A stretch of 64,000 nucleotides of DNA, taken from NCBI RefSeq assembly GCF_000090795.2, contig NW_003546553.1, positions 1 to 64,000 of the forward strand. Direction: 5' to 3'. Position 1 is the first letter of the stretch. Every line of letters begins with the position of its first letter. This document shows, in pieces, positions 34,097 to 46,262 of this stretch. The notes under the pieces were generated by a model. That model had not been told where the DNA came from and made no database searches. It was given only the letters and a program-made list of their open reading frames with translations. This DNA comes from Amphimedon queenslandica. Its lineage: Eukaryota > Porifera > Demospongiae > Haplosclerida > Niphatidae. A program made the position numbers and the translations under genes.

Positions 34097-34248
34097 AGTA
34101 CTGATAATCATTATATTTCCGTTATATTATTCATAATTTATTATTGATTTTGTTGTATGAGGTATTTATGTTAAAATAGTGTGATCGTCAGTTAAATACA
34201 GTTCTTTGTTTGTGTGCATGCACAGAAATAAAGGAAAGGGAGCCTGAT

Positions 34249-36408
34249 CTATATTGATAAGTTGGTGAGGAGGATTACTGAGAGCTTAGACAGACAGTTA
34301 AGTGATGTCACAAACTCTTGCCTAATGTCATCAAAATCTAAAAATACATGCATACTTATAAGGATCATGACATCAAGGAAAGACTTACTGGCTAATTCTT
34401 CACTGATATCATCTTCTTCAAATAAGGACATGAGGTATGACTGCCAGTGGTCAATGAGATTGTATGCAAACCATTGCCTTTCTTTGCTTCCAGGAAGCAT
34501 CCCAGTGACATAGCGAACCATCTCTAGGTACCAGCTACAGCATATACATGCAATCTCAAGGCTAATTTTTAAATCTTGTCTTACCTAAGCTTTTGTGAGT
34601 TCCCATTCTCATTGTCTTCCTTGACACAAGAGTGTGCAAGGTAGTACATCATTACTGTCAGATCAGATACGTGTCCATTTACAGCTCTGTTACCTAGAAT
34701 AGCCTGTGTGACGTCTGTACCTGCCAGCATTAGAAGCATTGCCACTTGTCCCAAACACCAGCCAGAAGGAGTAGCTATATAAAAGACAAATAATTATATA
34801 CAAATATAAATACAGTGTATCCATGAGTGAATGGTTTTACTTGTCATTTCATCAAATACTGATATAATGGAATCCATGGACCATTCTTTCCTTAGCGTAA
34901 GTAGAACACGAAATCCTCTGGCAAGAGGACTCAAGTCTCTGTCCTTCTTCATGACCGTGGAGCCCTTGTTCAACTGTAAAGGACTAGTACAATCACAAGC
35001 ATTTGACCAGAGTATAAAACCTATTCCAAAAAGAGGTTAATGGTGCTGAGGGTTTTGAAGCAACAGTTTAAAATTTTTAAGTACAGGGGCTTAAAAATTC
35101 ATTAAAAAAATCTACTGACAATTCTCTGGGGTAAGGTATAATATACATGAATTGCAGCTTGTATTGTTTTACATCATACTATGATTAGATGACAGAGTGT
35201 GTGTGTATAGTAGCTATCATAATACCTGCACAGTCAGTTGGTCCAGCGAGCATATAGAGTAGTCTTGCTTGATGTGTTATTGGATGTCCTTTTAACAGTT
35301 GACTCAACCAGAAGCTGTACTCCTCATCGTTATGAGAAGGGCCCAGTAAAGTACTGCAGACTAGCTGTCTTACATCAGACTCATGTAAAGGCAGAACACC
35401 AGGTGACAATCGTAGAATGTGTGATATCTATAAACCAAAAATAATGCTGTTACTACCTAATGCAGGGTTTCCCACAAGATTTTGGTATAGTGCTCAGCTT
35501 CTTGTCAGCTCATGAAGTGTGCTATTTAGCTCACTTAGCACATTTTAGGGGAAACCCTGACCTAATGCATTTACCTTCTGGCACAATTTGGTTTTCTTTT
35601 CAAAGAAACAATATGCTCTCAGTTTGTCGTACTCTGACCATGTTATGATATATCGAAAAAACAGGCTCCCAAAGCACTTGTAAGCCACAGCATTTCCAGC
35701 AGTCCTTATCACAGCGTCACACAATGGCTTCTTCTATATGTTCACATGTGTACATTAATTTTCATTATAGTTGATTAATAACTTTACCATTTCTGAAATT
35801 TGGCTTGCTATTTTTAATCTTTGCCTCAAGTTTTTTGTGGCTGTTAACCTTCTAAACATGTTACCTAAAATATTTTAAAAGAAATAATAAGACTCTTTTC
35901 TTTAAATTTTACCTGCTTCGCTGTAATGTGCAGGCTCATACTTTCCATTCTGGTAAGCTATGACGTGCTTCAGACCAGCTCCACTTAATGCGTATGTAAT
36001 GACACTCTCGTTTAGATCCTTTGATAAAGATGCCAGCATCGTCAGTGTCTCCCTGTCTAGGAGGCCAAAGATAAGATGGAGTATCTCGATAGGTAGGACA
36101 AATAAACTATTCGTTCTGTTGCGGCTCCCTCTTGGTACGTCATTATGAATTGTGAGCTCCTCTTCTGCTGGTGGGTCTGTGAATAGCTTTCTCTTGACTC
36201 TGTCCCGTATTTCCCGGGGAACTGAGTATGTCCTGCGCTGTTTCTTGCATCTAGGAGCCTGGAGGGTGTTTGGGTCTAAATTCTCTTCATTGTTGCAGTC
36301 AGGGGTCTCCATTTCTTTTGCTGGCCTTTTCCTATTGGTGTTGGTAGTAGGACAACTAAACCAGGAAGCGAAAGTTGAACGAAGGCCCGATGCAGCCATC
36401 TTGAGCAT
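34249..36408 (-). CDS. FBXO47: F-box protein, FBXO47-like
   Basis: Exon 1 (35913-36408) encodes a basic N-terminus and an F-box (VLPIEILHLIFGLLDRETLT MLASL). Exon 2 (about 35788-35864) gives NMFRRLTATKNLRQRLKIAS. Later exons give KCFGSLFFRYIITWSEYDKL, then SFWLSQLLKGHPITHQARLL YMLAGP, which matches the human FBXO47 segment FWLTRILKPWPMVNQARLLY. The last exons end with WYLEMVRYVTGMLPGSKER and a tail to a stop at 34249. Family knowledge: an SCF substrate receptor, in vertebrates and worms linked to meiotic telomere and synaptonemal complex control. Exons in the 34.5-35.4 kb part were read only in pieces. It is divergent from the FANCE-like gene (about 280 bp). Confidence 0.75.
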
Positions 36409-36689
36409 GGCAAGTATGGGAATGGGTCACTGAAATAAGCAGAACTTTTGATAGAGCCCTCTAGACTAGACTTAGTACAGTTCAGTAGACCAAATCTCCT
36501 GTTCACAAAGAACAATACCATGGCAACAACCGCCTTCAGACAAACAACATACAAGAAATGGCGCTCGCTTCATCATTTCGCTCCAGCTGGCAGCTTGTAA
36601 AAATAGCAGCTGTTTCAAATGCGTGGGAGGCTCAATGTAAAAAATGCGTGGGAGGCTCAAGTTTCTACCCACGCAGTTTAATATTCAAA

Positions 36690-38893
36690 ATGGAGGATGA
36701 TATGCCACCTTTCCTTAGTAGGTTAATAATTGTCCTTGGAAAGCCAAATAGTTTAGATATCGCCCTAAGAATGCTAAGGAATTGGAACAATAACTGCATT
36801 CCTTATGAGCATAGGGCTGTGTCCTGTACTTGTTCAGTGCTGAGTAGAAGAAAGGAAGATACACAGAGAACTGTTTGTCAAGGCTTTGATTGGAATTGTG
36901 TGCTAGAGTACCTCATAGCTAAGACAGCTGCATTACATGAGAATGAAATAATTTTGTAAGTTAAATACCTTGACTGATTACGTATGATAAAGTATATTTT
37001 GTAGGAGCTCACGTTTCACTTCCAATCTTTCCGAACATGTCCAGATTCAATTTTTAAATCTTCTTGTTTCTCTTCATGACTCCATACCAGCTGAAGTTTT
37101 AACAAAATTCATAGAACAAATAAACAGCGAAACAATTGAAAGTGACTGGATAAAGTATCTTTTGAAAAAGCTGGCAAAATTAGTGACTAGCAATGCTGCA
37201 GTGTCATCATTACCAGTGACCACTGTTGATAAAATTAAAAACATTTTTTCTACTGCAAATGGAGATAATGTAGAATTGGCAACCACCAGTGCAGTCTCTG
37301 TAAAGAGAAAAAGGGAACGAATAGCAGATAGTGATGATGAAAGTGAAACTGATATTGGAAAAGCCAAGAGTAAGTAACATGCTATGTATGAACATAATTA
37401 TTTTATTTTTAACAGAAAAACGTGCTAAACTAGCAGATTCAGTATCACAGCAAGACTTATTATTACATGATAATACTGAGATAGGTCAACCTGTAATACC
37501 TGAGGTTGTAGTGCCTGAGGATATGGAACTTGAAACTTCTGCAATGCCAGATTTATTAACTGAAGTTATGATACCTAATGATATCAAGGTATACAATACT
37601 GGTATTTTATTTTTGCTGATTTTTTTACATTATTGTAGGTTACTATTGAAACTATCAAGAACAAATGGAGCAAGGGACAAGTAGGTTTTCAGTTATACTA
37701 TACTTAGTTATCAGTAAAGAATAATTATATTAAATAGAAAGTATCAAGTGATTTGTTTCAAAAGGTGATCAGTTTGTCACCTCAACAAGTAAGCTAGCTA
37801 TAACTTGAACAATGTTGAAGCATTGAGTCGTATTTTAAGTTTAATAGCTGCTTCCAAGATTTGTCAGAGTCAAGTATAAAAGCTGCAATCACCAATGTAA
37901 TGTTCAATAATTATGTACTCAAACTCACTCTCATTTAACCTTTAGATAACTGATGAGAGCATGACTGATGTAAGCCATCAGTCCCTAATCTGTTGCTTAG
38001 AGAATCTCATTGTTCCTTTTGTATGTATGCATGTCAATTCAACTAATCAATTATTTATATAGTTGCTGTCATTGCAAAAAAATTCATCAAGAGGGTTGCT
38101 TCTTGGTATTACTAATATCATTGAAAAGTTTCCTTTAGCATCACTGGAAGGCATTCTGTATCCTTTAATGCTCTCGCCTGCATTTAGTAAGTACCTAAAT
38201 GCATAGTCAGTATTAGTATTCCTTTTACCAGATACATGTCAATGTGAGCTTTTGTGTCAGCTACTCAAGGATGCAATCAATAATGAACAAAGAGATGATC
38301 TTTGGAGGTATAGCCATTAATGATACTCAGCAAATTTGTCTATTTTTATTAGCAAGTTGAATGACGCAAAAGAGAATTCCAAAGGAGGTAAATAATTTTG
38401 TGCATTTTGTGTTATTGTTAGTATAGAGCCTTTCCTTTGGAATGAACAACACATACAAGTATTGCAACTTCTAATTGAGAAAGTAATGCATTGCATTCTT
38501 GTTTTTTTGCTTTCATAGTAATTATTATTATTATTTAGGGAGTGAGTGATATTGGTGCCCCTAACTGTGTAGAATCATTGCAAGCCAATGCTGGCTACCT
38601 CACAAGCTCACTGAAATTTGCTAAACTGTTAGTGACCTTGCTTAGCAAACATGGCAGTGAGGTGGGCACATAATTATCAATTATCATTTGTTTATTTTAG
38701 AGCTATAGTATACTATTATATTGATAGCATAATGAGTACTATAGCTTATCTATACTTTTAGTTGTAACTGTTGACTTATTTCGTTTTGCAGTTTATTGAC
38801 CATACTACTGTACTGATTGACATCATCTCTGGCAACAACACTCCACTTAGAAATAAATTACAAAAAACAGTTGAAGCTATATGTAAACTTTGA
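36690..38893 (+). CDS. FANCE: FANCE-like Fanconi anaemia core complex protein
   Basis: About ten short exons join in frame. Exon 1 (36690 to about 36956) starts MEDDMPPFLSRLIIVLGKPN. Exon 2 starts LSSRFTSNLSEHVQIQFLNL. A Lys/Arg-rich and acidic linker follows (VKRKRERIADSDDESETD). The C-terminal part is an all-helical repeat domain: GLLLGITNIIEKFPLASLEG, FLWNEQHIQVLQLLIEKG and finally AGYLTSSLKFAKLLVTLLSK, HGSEFIDHT, PLRNKLQKTVEAICKL. The last block has the shape of the FANCE C-terminal domain (a '..SLKFxKLLLxLLxK..' helix then a '..LKKxLQxAL' end). In known systems FANCE bridges the core complex and FANCD2. Identification rests on this C-terminal pattern and is moderate. It is convergent with the SH2 gene. 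Confidence 0.6.
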
Positions 38894-38960
38894 GTCATTT
38901 AGCATTATATTATGTAAATCAATTATTTGGCACAGTAATGCATGCAACAAGCCATGTATC

Positions 38961-39422
38961 TCAGTCCTGATAATAGACGTAGGATTTACTAAGAGTCAGT
39001 GTTAATCCAGAGTCAGTTTTGATGGGTTTCCCAGTGACACCTCTATGATGCTTCACCAGCTCCCTGACACTGCCAAATCCTTCAGCACCAGGTAAATCAT
39101 CACCTAGAATGTACTTACCATCACTGGGGCGTCTCATTATCCTCCATCTATAAAACTTTCCCTTGTGTATAACGATGAGGATGTACTCCCCTGCCTTGCG
39201 AGGATTGTCATAGACCAAGTAAGAGTCATCATTTCCTGCAGAGCCAACGCGCAGTCTCCTCTCTGCTTCCTCGTTTGATATGTTGCCGTGATACCATTTC
39301 TTGTCAACTGGGGCTCCTTCTACGTGCCTGACGTTTTCAAACTTTGGTCTGCGCTCCAAGATAGGCCTCTCTTCTCCTGTTTCATCATCAGTGCAAGTTA
39401 AGCAGCTTAGAGCTGAGCCCAT
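38961..39422 (-). CDS. Small lipid-anchored SH2 protein without the FLVR arginine (153 aa)
   Basis: Single exon. The N-terminus MGSALSCLTC has Gly2 with a small residue at position 6, a good N-myristoylation signal, and Cys7/Cys10 for possible palmitoylation. An SH2 domain fills residues 42-150: WYHGNISNEEAERRL, then SYLVYDNPRKAGEYILIVIH, FYRWRIMRR and a C-terminal helix VRELVKHHRG. The position that is the invariant arginine of FLVRES is Tyr71 here (YLVYDN), so ordinary phosphotyrosine binding should be lost or done differently. There is no kinase or SH3 part. The start is certain because the lipid motif follows it. It is divergent from Ku70 (141 bp). Confidence 0.8.
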   Translation of the reverse strand: MGSALSCLTCTDDETGEERPILERRPKFENVRHVEGAPVDKKWYHGNISNEEAERRLRVGSAGNDDSYLVYDNPRKAGEYILIVIHKGKFYRWRIMRRPSDGKYILGDDLPGAEGFGSVRELVKHHRGVTGKPIKTDSGLTLTLSKSYVYYQD

Positions 39423-39563
39423 TTTGCAATTTGGGCGGAAAAATAGGCGTGGGTTTAAGGCGCGGGCGTTTTATATGCGCATGCTCAATAAGATAGTCGC
39501 TTTTAGTTTGGCGCCAATTGGCGGGTAACTTAAATTTTGTAGAGGGGACGAGATAATTAGAGA

Positions 39564-42500
39564 ATGTCAGACTGGAGCGGTGCCTGGGGTGGGGGAGACT
39601 GGAGAGACGAGGAAGAAGACGAAGATGAGCAGCAGGCTGGGCCAGTATGAATTATAATAATATTTTGTTAAAAATTATTTTTGATGAAGTAATGGGCATT
39701 AATTAGAATAATCGTCATATTAGGGTTACAGTGCAACCAAAGATTGTCTCATTTTGTTGATTGATGTGAGTCTTGGAATGTTTGTAAAAGACGAAGAGAC
39801 TAAGGGCATCCCATTTGAATTATGCATAAAAGTAAGCCAGCAGGGAATAACTTTAATTTAGAAAGATGCCATTTTTTCATATACTAGTGTGCTCGTAGTG
39901 TTTTACTCAATAAAGTCATCAGCAGTGAGAAGGATTTAGTGGGTGTGGTTTTCTTCGGAACTGTAAGTGGGCGTGTACATTGTATCTATTCATGAATTTT
40001 TGTTGCAGAATAAAGAGAATAATCCCAGTGACTTTAAACATGTCTATATCCTTCAGGTATATCATTCATTGGGTTAAGTTCCGGTTAACAAATATGCCTA
40101 TGGTATTTTTCTATAGTGTAAATGTTTAAAATACATGTGCGTATGCATTGTACATTTACATTTTTGTATTTTTACTTGTGTAATGTACATATGGTATACT
40201 ACATAGTCTACATACCTTAAAGTTACGTGTATTTGTATTTACAAATACATACATTTAATTTTAGTTTGTATTTAACATTAGTTACTTTACTACATTAGGA
40301 TCTTGACATGCCTGATGCTCCTCGTATTAAGGAACTGGAAACCATGTTGGAAGGTGTGTGTCCTCAGTTTGAGCCCCTCCCTCTTAATAATAAATAAATA
40401 ATTATTTAGTTCTTTTCTTTTATTACACATACATGCATAGATGAAGGATTTCAGACTTTTGAAAAAGATTATGGACACTCGAATGACTTTTCATTAAGTG
40501 ATGTATTCTGGACTTGCTCTACAATGCTATCTACTAGGTAATGAAAACGATGGTAATAGAAATTAGAAATGATGAGAGAAAAGAAAATAGATATAAGTAC
40601 ATGTAGATAGGGACAAGAGAAGAGAATGATGATAGAATACAAGATAATAGAGAATGATCTCATGATTTTTTGTTTTTTTCTTTTAGTGGTGCAAAATCCA
40701 GTCATAGGAGGATCCTACTATTCACTAATAATGACCATCCACATCAAAGCAACCCTGCACTACAAGTAAGAATAACAACACTTTTATGGCTTCATGATAA
40801 CTGTCACTCATTCTCCCACTCTCTCTCTCTCTCCTCCCGTGTACATGTACGTGTACATGTAGCGTCAAGCAAAGACTAAAGCTAAAGTACAGGAGATATC
40901 ATAATAATTGTGGTTTCTGTTATTATTATTGTTGTTGTTGTTATCTTAGGATTTAGCAGAGAATGGTATTGAAGTTGAGCTAATGCACATTGGAAGTGGA
41001 TTCAATGTCACTTCCTTTTATCAGGTTTGTGAACTGTAGTATGGTGACTGTAGTACCTACTACAAGTCATGTATTGTATACATGTATATACTTTTAATTG
41101 GTGCAGCACTGCAGCTCACAGTGTTGGCCTAGGCTGGTATGTACACAGCTAGGTTTAGTGTGTGTGTACATGTATGTGTGTTATGCCCACCATTATCAAA
41201 ATTTTTATTCAAAATCTTTTCACAAGAAGAGTAATTTCTACATGTACGTGTACATGTACATCACAAAACGAGTTTAAGAGAAACATTTTAAAGACAAAGA
41301 GTCAAGATAAGAGAGAGAGAGTGAAAAGAGAGAAATTATTGCTCAAAGTTACACTACTGTTATGTTCTTCCATCATTGAAAACACGATGCTTAATACATA
41401 ATGTAACACGTGTGTATGTATGTGGGCGTTTGTCTGAGACAAAGTGAAGCAGTTTTATTTCAGCGGCATCCATGATAAAAACCAATTGCACTTTTGCAAT
41501 TATCAGTACCCATAATGCTAACGTGTAGAATCATCTTGTTGTCTTGCAAATACTTACGATACTGGGTACACTGAGAGAGAAATGAGTGAGTTACGTATTC
41601 CGGTTCCCCTATTCCAATGGTGGCTTTATCACAACCAGTCAGACGACTATTATACGAGTCACATTTAGTAGTAAGGAATTTTATCTCCCTGGAGTAATGG
41701 TTGTCGTCCATCTTCTGGTTGAGTAGCGTTAGAACGAATATTCCACGAAAAGGCCAAGAGAGACTGCTATCATGGGGACCAGCTCTCATGTGAAAGTAGC
41801 AGCCAATGGAATCAGACTTACACCCGACGAGGTGAACCTTAAGCGTCATGAAGTATCCTCCATCTTTTGTGAAGAAGTCTTGTTCCCATACCTCTTTGTT
41901 TTCCTTGCGTGACTCAAAATTGTCGATGCATATGTTCAGGGGGAGGGTATCTTTCCTGTGTGCAAGGGACTTGATTCCTCTCTTTGAGCAGTTTGCTTCG
42001 TGTGCTGGTTTTAACATGCGCTTCATCATTATGTTACAACCAATCAGGTGGTAGCAACAATGAACAAGTTGTTGCATACAGACGTTGCGATGAGCTTCGA
42101 TGTCCTTCCTTTTTACTGTAATTCGGCAGCCCCCATTGGGACACTCGATCGGGCGCTCTGGACATTCGTTGAGATGAGTTTCTTGTATGAATTCAAAGGA
42201 GCCGGCCTCTTTGCAATATTGGCACGAAAACATGCGTTTAACACAGGAACTGGCAAGATGATCCCCAAGACCAGTTTCAGGTACCCTAGCACCACACTGC
42301 TCACACTGCACTAGCTTATACACACATATGTGTGCATGTTCTCTTATCAGATCCCTCAGCTCTCCAACCCATTGACACCTATGCTCTTTGTAGTAGCAAA
42401 AAACCTTTAGACTCAGGATTTCTTGATTACGGCTAGTGTCGTTGAAATAATTGAGTCCATGCTTACGACAGACCGGACAGTTGTGGGATGACTTTCTTTT

Positions 42501-45500
42501 GTAGTCCTCTACGCAGTGATGGCAGATGAGTTTTCCACAGCATGTGAGCTGGTGTACATCTCTGGGTACCATTCGGCAAATGACGCACATGTACTTCTCA
42601 GCGAGTTCTCTGTGCCTCTCGACAAACTGGACATCATACCCGCCAAAGAGGGAGTCTGACGCCATCTTGAGAAGTTTGAGTGGCTCTAGCTCTCGCTTTC
42701 TCTGACTTTCTTCTTCTCCTTTTCACTAAAGGCTGCTAAAAAGTTATAAACAACGAGAAAGGAGGATTTTAGAGTTCTTTTTCGCTCCTTCCCCTGGTCT
42801 TGCAGAAAGTGATGAAGGAAGAAAACAACAGGAGAAGATCTTGTGTACAAGAGCGGCGCGGTGATAGGGGAAATGGGCGTAGCAATATTAATAGACTATT
42901 CATGCATAAATTATAATGCATAGCTAGCATATTGAAGCCATAAATGCTGAATAAGCAGTCAGCAGTAGAAAAGCATCCCCTGCAAATTCCCCTGAACATA
43001 ATCCAATTGTATCATCCCACTCTATTGTTTTTTTGTGTACAGGAGATTGTCTTCTCTGATGATGGAGATGGGACATCTTTTCCAGATCCTTCTGAGAAGT
43101 TTGAAGAACTTCTTACTCGGTTAGTTGCATGATATACTTGTACTATATCTGTCTATCTTCCTTTATTTATAGTGTTAGATCAAAGGAGCTAAAGAAGAGA
43201 GCATTGCAAAGGATTACATTCTCCCTGGGTCCTGACCTTGAGCTTGGAGTAGGAGTGTAAGTTACTGACTTAGTAAAATTTTTGCAAATAATGTATCGTG
43301 TTAAAAGAACAAGTAGATTTATTCACATAACAAACTCTTAGATATTGTATGGTCCGTGAGACAAAGAAACCTTCATTCATACGACTGGATAAGAGGACTA
43401 ATGAAGAACTCAAGACACAAACCAAGAAACTCTGCGAGGTATGATACCATTAAATAACACAGTAAAAGGCATATCATTACTGTGCATCAAGTATTGGGAC
43501 CTTGTTTTACTTCCTTACAATCGCATGTAGGATACTGGAAGCATCCTTCTTCCTACTGACATAAAATACTATCAGGTGCTTGGGGCTGGAGGAGAAAAGG
43601 TCATATTTGAGGAAGAGGAAATTAAAGAACTAAAGAACTTTGGAAAACCTGGTATTATATTATTTACACGTATCATAATGTGTACTTGTAATCTCCTTGT
43701 TGGACACCATTGGGGCCTCCTTGCACAGAGATGTCCTCATTTTGGATTTACTTTTGCATAGGTTTAGACACCTAAGAATACAAGTGTTCTTATATGCCTT
43801 GTAGAAACATTGAGCTGATTCCAGCAAAGAGTTTTGAGTTAAGGCTGGTTCACAATATGACGTTAAGCCAACGTACAGTCAATTTTTAATCAAAAGTGTG
43901 GGCAATTTGACCTTTTGACATGTGCTTTCCACTGGAATAGAACCAGATTCTATTTTAGCATCAACATAACATCAGGACTAGCGTAATATTGTGAACCAGC
44001 CTTTATTAGCATTAAAAATGAGCAAATTTTTGAAAAAAGCAAAGGCTATAGCCCATGGTTTTTTTCAAAAAATGGCTCCGAAATTGCCCCCAATTTTTAT
44101 AGCATTTTTTGATACATATCGATGTACTTATGCTGTGTAGAAAGTTTGAGCTGATTCTGACTTCAATTTTTCAAGTTACGGCTATTTTAAGAAAATGTCA
44201 AAATTTTGAAAAATACCAAAGGCTATAGCCCATGGTTTTTTCCAAAAAATGGCTCTGAAATCACCTCCAATTTTTATTACATTTTTTGATACATATCAAT
44301 GTATTTACGCTGTGTAGAAAGTTTGAGCTGATTCCGACTTCAATTTTTCAAGTTACGGCCATTTTAAGAAAATGTCAAAATTCTAAAACATACCCAAAGC
44401 TATAGCCCATGATTTTTTCCAAAAAATGGCTCCGAAATCACCTCCAATTTTTATAGCATTTTTTGATACATATCGATGTACTTATGCTGTGTAGAAAGTT
44501 TGAGCTGATTCCGACTTCAATTTTTCAAGTTACGGCCATTTTAAGAAAATGTCAAAATTCCAAAAAATATCCAATTCGAAGTCATTTTTTTTTCCAAAAA
44601 ATGGCTTCGAATTTACCCCCAATTTTTATTTCATTTTTTGATGTTTATTGTTCTTATGCTATGTAAAAAGTTTGAGTTGATTCTGACAAATAATGAGCCA
44701 ATTTTTGAAAAAGAGCAAAGGCTATCCCATGGTTTTTTTCAAAAATTAGCTCCGAAATCACCCCCCATTTTTATTACATTTTCTGATACACATTGATGTC
44801 TTTATGCTATGTAGAAAGTTTGAGCTGATTCTGACAAATAATTTTTGAGTCACTAGCATTTTAAAGGTGAACTTGATAAGCTGATGCAATTATGATTTAA
44901 TGTATTCATGAGATGAGTAAATCATTGCTTCCATGCATACATGTATAATTATATTCATGCATGTACTAGTGTAGTAGTGTATGTGTGCCTGCTGTTACAG
45001 TATTATTGCTTGATTGATATTATACACATAGGTTTCACACTAATGGGATTCAGACCAAAATCAAAGATGAAAATGCATCATTACATCAAGCCAGCAAATT
45101 TTATTTATCCAGATGAAACAGTGAGAAAAGAGCTATACTTTATAAATGCATCATGTGTAATGTTTTATAGACGGTTAGTGGTAGCACTAAACTTTTCTCT
45201 GTGCTACTCAGAAGATGCATTTCAAGAGAAGTTGTTGCCGTTTGCAAGTATATTCCTCGTAACAACTCTCCTCCAATTTTCGTAGCACTAGTACCTCAAG
45301 TATGTAAGAAGTCTAATTATTATTAACACATTCCTTTTGATTGTAAAGGAGGAAGAACTTGATGACAGCAACATCCAGATCTCTCCTCCTGGATTTCATG
45401 TCATTTTCTTACCATTTTCAGAGGACATACGTAGCTTAGACCTACCTGATGAAATGCCAAAAGGTACTGTATGTGTAGTAGGAACATATTCAATTACTTC

Positions 45501-46184
45501 TCTTTTCTTTCTCTGTCTCTTAAAGCTTCTCATGAGCAGATTGATAAAGCAAAGGAGATTATCAAGAAGCTTTCTTTTAATTTTCAAAGTGAATCTTTTG
45601 AAAATCCAGGTCCTAACTCCTAACACTTTAATTGTCATTCTCTTCCTCATCTCATTATTTTCACCATTATTTATTTCTCTTTCTTACAGTTATTCAAAAA
45701 CATTATCGTGTTTTGGAGGCGCTAGCCCTTGAGCATGAAGAAGAAGAAGAAATAACAGACCTCACTGTACCAGATGCTGCTCAGATTAACAAGAGAGCAG
45801 GGAAGGCGATTGATGAATTTATGAAAGCTGTGTTTCCTGATGGTTTTGATCCAGAGGCAAAAATCACTAAGAGAAAAGTAAGAAAGTTCAACCATTTAAA
45901 AGCACATCTGTTGTGTTCATTTCCAGGCATCAACCAGTACAGCTGCTGCTGGTGCTGCTAAAAAGGCAAAAACAGATGAACCAGTTGATGTTGAGAGCAT
46001 TGCTAAAAATGGAACTGTATGTTATACCTAATGCACATGTATGCCTTATGATAGTTACTGTCATTTTCAGTTGGGAAAATTGACAAATCCAGTTCTAAAG
46101 GAGTACCTTAAGTCAGTAGGCAAGAAGGCTGCTGGGAGGAAACAAGATCTGATTGATGCTATTAATGAACACCTTGGACTTTGA
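39564..46184 (+). CDS. XRCC6: Ku70, DNA double-strand break repair
   Basis: About 15 exons. The start is [20 protein letters not shown], an acidic N-terminus, then the von Willebrand A fold ([47 protein letters not shown]). The beta-barrel core follows ([63 protein letters not shown]), then the arm helices. The C-terminal SAP domain ends [16 protein letters not shown]. Known role: with Ku80 it encircles DNA ends and starts non-homologous end joining. Intron 41026-43042 contains a whole antisense TRAF-like gene. Another intron (about 43760-45030) holds five copies of the ~177-bp repeat. The 3' end is 79 bp from the IGHMBP2 stop (convergent). Confidence 0.93.
41460..42665 (-). CDS. TRAF-like RING / TRAF-zinc-finger / MATH protein, nested in a Ku70 intron
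   Basis: A single-exon frame of 401 residues. An N-terminal RING lies at about 27-66 ([14 protein letters not shown] ... CPVCRK). It is followed by several TRAF-type zinc fingers ([41 protein letters not shown]). From about 250 comes a MATH domain ([54 protein letters not shown]). TRAF proteins relay TNF-receptor and Toll/IL-1 signals. No long coiled coil separates the fingers from MATH, so it is shorter than classical TRAF2. It lies wholly inside a 2-kb intron of Ku70 on the opposite strand and has no introns, which suggests retroposition or simple intronless duplication. Confidence 0.85.
   Translation of the reverse strand: MASDSLFGGYDVQFVERHRELAEKYMCVICRMVPRDVHQLTCCGKLICHHCVEDYKRKSSHNCPVCRKHGLNYFNDTSRNQEILSLKVFCYYKEHRCQWVGELRDLIREHAHICVYKLVQCEQCGARVPETGLGDHLASSCVKRMFSCQYCKEAGSFEFIQETHLNECPERPIECPNGGCRITVKRKDIEAHRNVCMQQLVHCCYHLIGCNIMMKRMLKPAHEANCSKRGIKSLAHRKDTLPLNICIDNFESRKENKEVWEQDFFTKDGGYFMTLKVHLVGCKSDSIGCYFHMRAGPHDSSLSWPFRGIFVLTLLNQKMDDNHYSREIKFLTTKCDSYNSRLTGCDKATIGIGEPEYVTHSFLSQCTQYRKYLQDNKMILHVSIMGTDNCKSAIGFYHGCR
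43985..44860 (+). repeat. Five tandem copies of the ~177-bp repeat in a Ku70 intron
   Basis: AAAGTTTGAG starts at 44141, 44318, 44495, 44667 and 44814, giving exact 177-bp spacing for the first three. Units carry GGCTATAGCCCATGG and 'caatttttattacatttttt'-like segments. The array is in the sense orientation relative to Ku70. Confidence 0.93.
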
Positions 46185-46262
46185 ATACAGAGTGGTATGC
46201 AATAGATTTACTTGTGTTATTGTTTTACAATTAAAAATTACATTTAATGATTTACATTTAAG

